64,000 nt of DNA. It comes from G963666895 sp963666895 (GTDB lineage Bacteria > Desulfobacterota > Desulfovibrionia > Desulfovibrionales > Desulfovibrionaceae). The stretch spans positions 386,618 to 450,617 of the forward strand of contig CAXXNS010000016.1 of NCBI GenBank assembly GCA_963666895.2, written 5' to 3'. The notes below the pieces were generated by a model. That model had not been told where the DNA came from. It saw nothing but the letters and a program-made list of their open reading frames with translations, and did no database searches. The position numbers were made by a program, and so were the translations under genes. Positions within the stretch are counted from its first letter, which is position 1. The number at the start of each line of letters is the position of its first letter. Shown here piece after piece: positions 58,651-64,000 of the stretch.

Positions 58651-59794
58651 GACTACTTTTGATCTCCGTTCCATCAATAATCGTCACTCTAGTTCCATAG
58701 GTAACGAGTTTATACAGTTCTTCTACGTCTTTATTATGCATACGAATACAGCCGGCGCTCTTGGCGAAACCCACTGTTTCGGGCGCATTAGTGCCATGAA
58801 TTCCAAGGCTGCCGCCAATGCCCATCCAGCGAGAGCCTAAAGCATTTTCTGGATCATTAGGTTGAATCACGCCCCCGCCAGGCTTAAACCATGTTGGTTC
58901 AATTTCTTTATTAATAATACTATATTCACCCGCAGGAGTTCGATAACTCTGTTCTCCTACGCAGACAGGATACCATTTAATGAATTTACCGCTGGTATTA
59001 CGTAATTCCAAACGGCATTGTTCTTTACTGATTACAATATGGAAAGGTTCTTTGGGAACCTTGAGCTTTTGTCCGGGATGCAAACGATTAGCTCTTACTT
59101 TATTGGCGCCTTCAATAAACCAGGCAGTCGTTTTAAAAACTTGCCCGATTTTCACTGCGGCATCACCTTTTTCCACAGTATACAACTGACAGAATTCATC
59201 TAACATTTTAGACCATAATCTCTCTGAGTTAATCTCAGAGAGACGATCTTTGGCAACCGAAACAACCGTAAAATCAGTAACCGATGCAATAATATTATAA
59301 TATTCTTCTCGCGCTTTTTCCTGGTTATTATCATTATCAAGCGAACGAGCGACGCCCAACAATGCCTGGTCATGAAATAAACCACGGCCTTGATCTATGA
59401 CCTTTTGGTATATTTCACGCGCCTGCTCCGGCTTGGATTGCAAAAGACTCTCAGCCTGACGTATTCTGGCGTCTAGAGCATATGGACTATCAGGAAAATC
59501 ATCAGCGATTCGTTTCCATAGATCGCTTGCCTCTTTATGCTTGGCGCCGCTATAAGCCTGAGCAAGAAGATACAGCGCATAATCAGGTTGATCAAAACGC
59601 TTACCGCGCTGAACTACCGGCAGAAGATGTTGAATAGCTCCATCAAAATCTTTCGACACCATCAAGGCCTCAGCCATGTGTAGTTTGTCAAGATTATCTG
59701 TATTTATCTTGCGTTGATATATTATCAGGGAAGCCGTTCCCAAAGCGCCAATAACAGCAATCAGAAGAACAATAAGAAAAATATTTCGCATCAC
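58610..59794 (-). CDS. L,D-transpeptidase (YkuD) with TPR-like and LysM domains
   Basis: This 394-residue protein has an N-terminal signal anchor (IFLIVLLIAVIGALGTASLIIY), a helical TPR-like region (about 35-190), a LysM-like segment (about 200-240, ending NRLHPGQKLKVPKEPF) and a YkuD catalytic domain. The active site reads HGTNAPETVGFAKSAGCIRMHN, with His and nucleophile Cys in the usual HxT...SxGCIRM spacing. It would form or edit meso-DAP cross-links in peptidoglycan or attach lipoproteins. The 3' end overlaps hisG, which is odd because the products are unrelated; the overlap suggests compaction rather than a shared pathway. Confidence 0.9.
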   Translation of the reverse strand: MMRNIFLIVLLIAVIGALGTASLIIYQRKINTDNLDKLHMAEALMVSKDFDGAIQHLLPVVQRGKRFDQPDYALYLLAQAYSGAKHKEASDLWKRIADDFPDSPYALDARIRQAESLLQSKPEQAREIYQKVIDQGRGLFHDQALLGVARSLDNDNNQEKAREEYYNIIASVTDFTVVSVAKDRLSEINSERLWSKMLDEFCQLYTVEKGDAAVKIGQVFKTTAWFIEGANKVRANRLHPGQKLKVPKEPFHIVISKEQCRLELRNTSGKFIKWYPVCVGEQSYRTPAGEYSIINKEIEPTWFKPGGGVIQPNDPENALGSRWMGIGGSLGIHGTNAPETVGFAKSAGCIRMHNKDVEELYKLVTYGTRVTIIDGTEIKSSHESKNASPGSSEG

Positions 59795-59879
59795 TTTAAT
59801 AATTATCCTTCCTCGTTTTTTTTTTGCGTTTCAGGAGGGAATATCCTCAACAAAACGATTCAAGACCAACTGGCTGAAA

Positions 59880-59912
59880 CGGAAAGACCCGTCTCAGTTG
59901 CGAGACGGGCAA
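59880..59912 (-). terminator. Hairpin terminator after secDF
   Basis: CCCGTCTC (59888-59895) and GAGACGGG (59902-59909) form an 8-bp perfect stem with a 6-nt loop. On the minus strand TCTTTCC follows. It lies 40 bp after the secDF stop codon and separates it from the L,D-transpeptidase gene. Confidence 0.8.
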
Positions 59913-59952
59913 TCACGTTTAGCTAATTTATAGAAAACAGCGAAAGATTCCG

Positions 59953-62562
59953 TTAAGAAGCAATAGCCATCTTTGATTTTTTCTTGGCGGCTTCATCTGG
60001 CGCTTTATGACCCATCATCAAAAGGATAGGACTAGCGACAAAAATAGATGAATAGGTACCGATTACTACGCCAATCATCAAAGTAAAGGAGAAATCATGA
60101 ATAACCGACCCGCCAAACAGGTGCAATACCAATACTACAATAAATGTAGTAAGAGAAGTAATCACTGTCCGGGAGAGAGTCTGGTTAATGCTGACATTCA
60201 CCATTTCTTTGAAATTGAGCAGTGCAGAGGTGTAATTCTCACGAACTCGGTCAAATACAACGATAGTATCATTCAACGAGTAACCCAGCACCGTGAGTAA
60301 TGCCGCAATTATGGGTAGGTTAAACTCCGTTCCCGTAATTGCCAGAAATGCCAAGGTGAAGAGAACATCGTGGAATAGACAAATCACCGCCGCAACAGCA
60401 AATCTGAATTCAAAGCGAACCGTAATGTAAAGAAGGATGCCTAAGCTAGAGAATAGAATGCAATAAAGCCCCTTCAACAATAATTCAACCCCGACTTTTG
60501 CGCCTACGGAAGATGAAGAATAATCATCATTAAACTTACTACCTTCCGGTAAAGCTTTCTGCAAAGCGTCAGCCAGAACAGTAGCCTCTTTAACTTCGCC
60601 CTCTTTCACGCGAACCATGATCTGGTTTTCTGAGCCTAAAACCTTCTGGACAGTAGCATCGGGAAAACCGGCGTCTTTAAGCGAATCACGCACGATCTGC
60701 TCATTGGTTTCATTTTCAAACTGGATCAGAATCTCTGTTCCACCAGCAAAGTCGATGCCCTGCATATTATCCCAGTCGTAAATCAGGAAGATAAAACCGG
60801 CAATAGCAAGTCCACCAGTGGTCAACATTAAGATTTTGGCGTTTTTCAATATCTGGTATTGCGGATTTTTGAAAAAGTGTATCGAACCAAGAGACAATGT
60901 CTTCATGCCCCGCGCAACCATAACATCCAGAACCACGCGAGTTACAAAAATCGCGGTAAACATCGAAATTACTATACCCAGCGATAGGGTTACCGCAAAT
61001 CCTTTTATTGGTCCAGTACCAAACTGGAAAAGAACCAAAGCAGTAATCAAGGTTGTAAGGTTGGCGTCAAAAATAGTCATGAAAGCGCGGCCATAACCTT
61101 TATCCAGAATCAACTGAACAGTTTTGGATCGCTTGCCTTGCGCCTCTTCACGTAAACGCTCAAAAATAAGAACATTAGCGTCAACCGCCATACCTATGGT
61201 TAATACTATACCAGCGATGCCGGGAAGAGTTAAAGTCGCCTTAAACATGGCCATACCAGCGAGCAGGAAGAAGAGGTTTAAAATAACCGCTAAATCCGCA
61301 ACAGCGCCTACCAAGCCATAATAGACAACCATAAAGATCAAGACCAAGACGCCGCCGATAATCCCGGAGTAAAGCCCCTTGTTAATGGAGTCGGCGCCTA
61401 AAGAAGGACCAACCACGCGGCTTTCAGCCACTTCCATTGGAGCAGGCAAACCGCCAGCTCGAAGAACAACCGATATCTGACGAGCTTCATCGAAACTATC
61501 TATGCCGGAAATGTTTGCCCGGCCATGACGAATGCGCTCTTTAATAACCGGCGCCGAATAGACCTGATCATTCATAAGAATGGCTAGATAGTCGCGGACA
61601 TGTTCTCCGGTAATATTGCTGAAATTACGCTTACCGACTGAATCAAAGGCAAGCACAACCTCTGGCCTGTTCATGGAATCAACATAAACATAGGCATCCT
61701 GCAACTGATCACCTGTCAGGTTGGTTCGTTTTTCCAGTAAATAAAGATAACGATATGGCGTCTTATACCAATCGTCAGGTTCTTTTTTAGTTCCCCACTT
61801 AAACATTAGCTGGCGTGGGATAACTCTTTGCACTTCAGGTCTATTAATTACCTCATCAACCAGAAGATAGTTATCAGGAAACTCCACAGCGACAGCTGCC
61901 ATATAGGGATTAACTTTAGGCGTTAGAGCCAAAAATTCTTCTGGCACAATCGAGTCGATATCCGGCAGTAAACGACCTAATTCGTTCTTATCAGCCACGA
62001 TGTGGAAGGAAAGATCCGCATCAGCCTTTACAAGTTCTTTAACTCGTTCAGGTTCACTGACGCCGGGCATTTCGAGGACAACCCGATATGGCGGCTGCTT
62101 GACGAGAGCCACTTCGGACACGCCATAAGAATCAACCCGGCTTTCTAGAACCGCAACGGCGCTGCCCAAGACGGTATCCAAGCCATACTTTACGCTGGAC
62201 TTGATCTGGTCTTCGGTTTTACCTTGATTTTGAAGGCTTTCTCGCAGTCGGGCTTCATATTTCTTGTCATCTACTTCGATAACAAGGTGAACGCCACCCT
62301 GCAAATCCATTCCAAGACGAATTGCGTCGCTCTTCAAATCACGGAATTTACGATTTCGGGCTTTGACGGCATCATCTAAAGAAGCTGCGTCTACGCCATC
62401 GGCCGCTATTTGCTCTTTCCATTTTACGATCCGTTCGCTTTCATCCATATTGCGCATTAAGGGATCGTAGGAATAAAATTCCAATGTAGGTAAAAGCATC
62501 CATAGAGAGAAAAGAAGCGTGAATACAATAAATACTATTTTCCAAACAGGCGCCCGCTGCAT
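59953..62562 (-). CDS. secDF: Fused protein-export subunit SecDF
   Basis: This 869-residue, 12-helix RND-type protein has SecD in the N-terminal half and SecF in the C-terminal half. The SecD part contains LGMDLQGGVHLVIEV (D1-type motif), a large periplasmic P1 domain (about 90-350) and IVLTIGMAVDANVLIFERLREE. The SecF part begins FKNPQYQILKNAKI and includes GIDFAGGTEILIQF and VFDRVREN. It uses the proton or sodium gradient to help pull proteins through SecYEG. I start at ATG 62562 because AAAGGAG lies 11 nt upstream. Fusion of SecD and SecF is known in several phyla. A hairpin terminator follows the gene. Confidence 0.95.
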   Translation of the reverse strand: MQRAPVWKIVFIVFTLLFSLWMLLPTLEFYSYDPLMRNMDESERIVKWKEQIAADGVDAASLDDAVKARNRKFRDLKSDAIRLGMDLQGGVHLVIEVDDKKYEARLRESLQNQGKTEDQIKSSVKYGLDTVLGSAVAVLESRVDSYGVSEVALVKQPPYRVVLEMPGVSEPERVKELVKADADLSFHIVADKNELGRLLPDIDSIVPEEFLALTPKVNPYMAAVAVEFPDNYLLVDEVINRPEVQRVIPRQLMFKWGTKKEPDDWYKTPYRYLYLLEKRTNLTGDQLQDAYVYVDSMNRPEVVLAFDSVGKRNFSNITGEHVRDYLAILMNDQVYSAPVIKERIRHGRANISGIDSFDEARQISVVLRAGGLPAPMEVAESRVVGPSLGADSINKGLYSGIIGGVLVLIFMVVYYGLVGAVADLAVILNLFFLLAGMAMFKATLTLPGIAGIVLTIGMAVDANVLIFERLREEAQGKRSKTVQLILDKGYGRAFMTIFDANLTTLITALVLFQFGTGPIKGFAVTLSLGIVISMFTAIFVTRVVLDVMVARGMKTLSLGSIHFFKNPQYQILKNAKILMLTTGGLAIAGFIFLIYDWDNMQGIDFAGGTEILIQFENETNEQIVRDSLKDAGFPDATVQKVLGSENQIMVRVKEGEVKEATVLADALQKALPEGSKFNDDYSSSSVGAKVGVELLLKGLYCILFSSLGILLYITVRFEFRFAVAAVICLFHDVLFTLAFLAITGTEFNLPIIAALLTVLGYSLNDTIVVFDRVRENYTSALLNFKEMVNVSINQTLSRTVITSLTTFIVVLVLHLFGGSVIHDFSFTLMIGVVIGTYSSIFVASPILLMMGHKAPDEAAKKKSKMAIAS

Positions 62563-62676
62563 CGCGTAGTAATCTCCTTTGGGCGTAACAAAAAAGAATA
62601 TGCGCATCCGATCACTTGAAAAGTAAAATAGATGCACAGAAGATAGAATTTACATTCTGAGGCTAAGGCTGTCAAC

Positions 62677-64000
62677 GTGCACGAAAATAACCATACGATA
62701 GAAAAACTTAATAAATCCACCTCCGAAGCCCCGCTACAGGGCGATAACTCCAAAACACGCATATTAATAATAACTTATATCGGCCTTGCTTTAATACTAT
62801 TATTTATATTACAAATACGCATCGCGCCGCCGGATTTAGCCTTTTATTATTCATTCGGCAGTTCGATAACTTACGATATGGATTTTTGCTTTGCCAATGA
62901 TTTCGATAATTTCCCATTTGCTTTTCACGAAACTTACCTGACCAATATGGGTGTTCCCGCTAATGACTGGCCTATGGGAACCGGAGTGGTATGGCTGCCA
63001 TTCTTTATTTTAGCCAGGTTTTTCGACGCCTTATGCTCCATAGCTGGCTTAACAACCGCCTCCCATGGATTCGGCTGGCTGGATATGTGGATAGTTACGC
63101 TTGGATCAACCTTGCTTTACGGCGCAGGCGCTCTATGGCTGTCTTACGAATTTTGTATTCTGGAAGGAATATCATGGTATTCCTCGCTATGGTCAGCATG
63201 GCTTATAACTCTCGGAAGTTCTTATAGTTACCATTTATTTGTCAATTCAGCTGATTCACACCCGCCATCGGCCTTCTTTATAATTCTGTTCCTATATCTG
63301 TGTAGAAAATTTGGACGTGAATCTGGTTTCGGAAACGCTATTCTCATCGGTTGTTCCATAGGCATAGCTGGATTAATCCGGCCTCATAATATGCTGTTCC
63401 TCATGGTTCCACTGCTTGATCAAGTGATAATTCATTCGCACATCGAGAATCATTGGTCTTTTCTAAAAAAATACACCGTTATTGTTTTTAGCGCATTTTT
63501 AACCTTTTTCCCTCAAATAATAGTATGGAAAACGCTTTATGGTTCATGGTTGGCGATTCCAAGATCAGGTGACGTTTTATGGTCTAAACCGGAATTATAT
63601 AATACTCTTTTCTCAGATTTCCACGGCATGATATCCTGGTCGCCGATATTCGCCTTCGGATTAATCGGGCTTTTTCTTAAAAAAAGACATATTCCACTTC
63701 TAATTCCAATTTTATTACAGATTTATATTTATTCATGCAATCTAGCCTGGTGGTGTGGAGGCTCGTTTGGCAACAGAAGAATGGTATGTTGCACTCCGCT
63801 TTTTATTTTGGGACTTGCCGTCCTTTTTGACAAAATCCCCAAAAAATGGTTTAAATGCCTGACCATAATCTGTGGAATATGGACATTGGCGCTCCTGATT
63901 GCAGAAGTTGGCGGAACTATACAACTAAACCATTACCAACGTTGGAAAGAAATCATAAACGCCATTCCAACCGGCTTTTTACCCGGATTAATTGGTTTCG
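62677..64000 (+). CDS. GT-C-like polytopic membrane protein, 3' end outside window
   Basis: The frame opens at GTG 62677 with AAGG 8 nt upstream and stays open to base 64000 (441 codons), so the gene runs off the window. A first helix (about residues 29-48: ILIITYIGLALILLFILQ) is followed by a periplasmic loop with DMDFCFANDFDNFPF, then NMGVPANDWPMGTGVVWLPFF. An acidic loop followed by a helix-rich remainder matches GT-C glycosyltransferase-like proteins, but no THPP motif is seen. It is divergent from secDF with a 114-bp gap that must hold both promoters. The function is inferred from topology only. Confidence 0.7.
   Translation, partial: MHENNHTIEKLNKSTSEAPLQGDNSKTRILIITYIGLALILLFILQIRIAPPDLAFYYSFGSSITYDMDFCFANDFDNFPFAFHETYLTNMGVPANDWPMGTGVVWLPFFILARFFDALCSIAGLTTASHGFGWLDMWIVTLGSTLLYGAGALWLSYEFCILEGISWYSSLWSAWLITLGSSYSYHLFVNSADSHPPSAFFIILFLYLCRKFGRESGFGNAILIGCSIGIAGLIRPHNMLFLMVPLLDQVIIHSHIENHWSFLKKYTVIVFSAFLTFFPQIIVWKTLYGSWLAIPRSGDVLWSKPELYNTLFSDFHGMISWSPIFAFGLIGLFLKKRHIPLLIPILLQIYIYSCNLAWWCGGSFGNRRMVCCTPLFILGLAVLFDKIPKKWFKCLTIICGIWTLALLIAEVGGTIQLNHYQRWKEIINAIPTGFLPGLIGF

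Noticed and set aside
1..64000. CRISPR arrays, insertion sequences, prophage genes, rRNA
   Set aside because: No regular direct-repeat/spacer array, transposase, integrase, phage structural gene or rRNA segment was seen on either strand.

Overview
The window is a stretch of bacterial chromosome with moderate G+C and a Gram-negative-type gene set: a heptose-kinase-like sugar kinase, an O-antigen ligase, a Wzm-type polysaccharide export permease, an L,D-transpeptidase and a fused SecDF. Pseudopilin, DUF4159, Gfo/Idh/MocA and xylose-isomerase-like genes next to corrinoid one-carbon genes suggest an uncultivated lineage near the PVC, Sumerlaeota or Hydrogenedentota kind of bacteria. That is inference; no rRNA or classic marker gene is present, so the phylum is not determined. 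TGA ends many genes, so the standard code applies.

Layout. 1-4.6 kb: 3' end of a D-Ala-D-Ala dipeptidase, a pseudopilin, a VanZ-like membrane protein, and a Na+/solute symporter plus Xaa-Pro aminopeptidase pair. 4.6-7.8 kb (minus): two tandem leucine-rich-repeat proteins with a pilin-like N-terminal anchor, LemA and a membrane-anchored partner. 8-14.8 kb: a Gfo/Idh/MocA oxidoreductase, two GT-C sugar transferases flanking a PmtA-like methyltransferase, a 2',3'-cyclic RNA phosphodiesterase and a DUF4159 protein. 14.8-21.5 kb (minus): a one-carbon cluster of corrinoid protein, homocysteine methyltransferase, DUF1638, UroD/MtaA-type methyltransferase, corrinoid-activating ASKHA ferredoxin and formate-THF ligase. 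22-22.9 kb: an HPt/receiver pair and tRNA-Ser(GGA). 23-29.2 kb (minus): Zn alcohol dehydrogenase, sugar epimerase, then a HAD phosphatase / unknown / PfkB kinase / ABC export permease group.

30-38 kb is one gene for a 2664-residue soluble protein that I cannot assign; its last ~480 residues look ATP-grasp-like. It has its own promoter candidate, an inverted-repeat operator candidate and a perfect terminator. 38-44.2 kb holds an SGNH hydrolase, a GT-C protein, a DapA-family lyase, a cyclase-family hydrolase and a decayed HicAB module. 44.4-52.5 kb (minus) holds a C-terminal processing protease, O-antigen ligase, histidine kinase, acyltransferase 3 and ferredoxin-NADP reductase. 52.8-62.6 kb (minus) holds glpD, argF, argD, argB, hisG, an L,D-transpeptidase and secDF. 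A further membrane glycosyltransferase-like gene runs off the right edge.

Themes are envelope glycan assembly (three complete GT-C genes and one partial, ligase, acyltransferase, export permease, sugar kinase), corrinoid-based methyl transfer into methionine and folate, and amino-acid biosynthesis. Intergenic DNA carries two short dispersed repeat families, a recurrent 17-bp motif, and a duplicated scrap of the argF 3' end on the far side of glpD. The strongest candidates for something undescribed are the giant ATP-grasp-like protein, the pilin-anchored LRR pair, and the HAD/unknown/PfkB/permease group.
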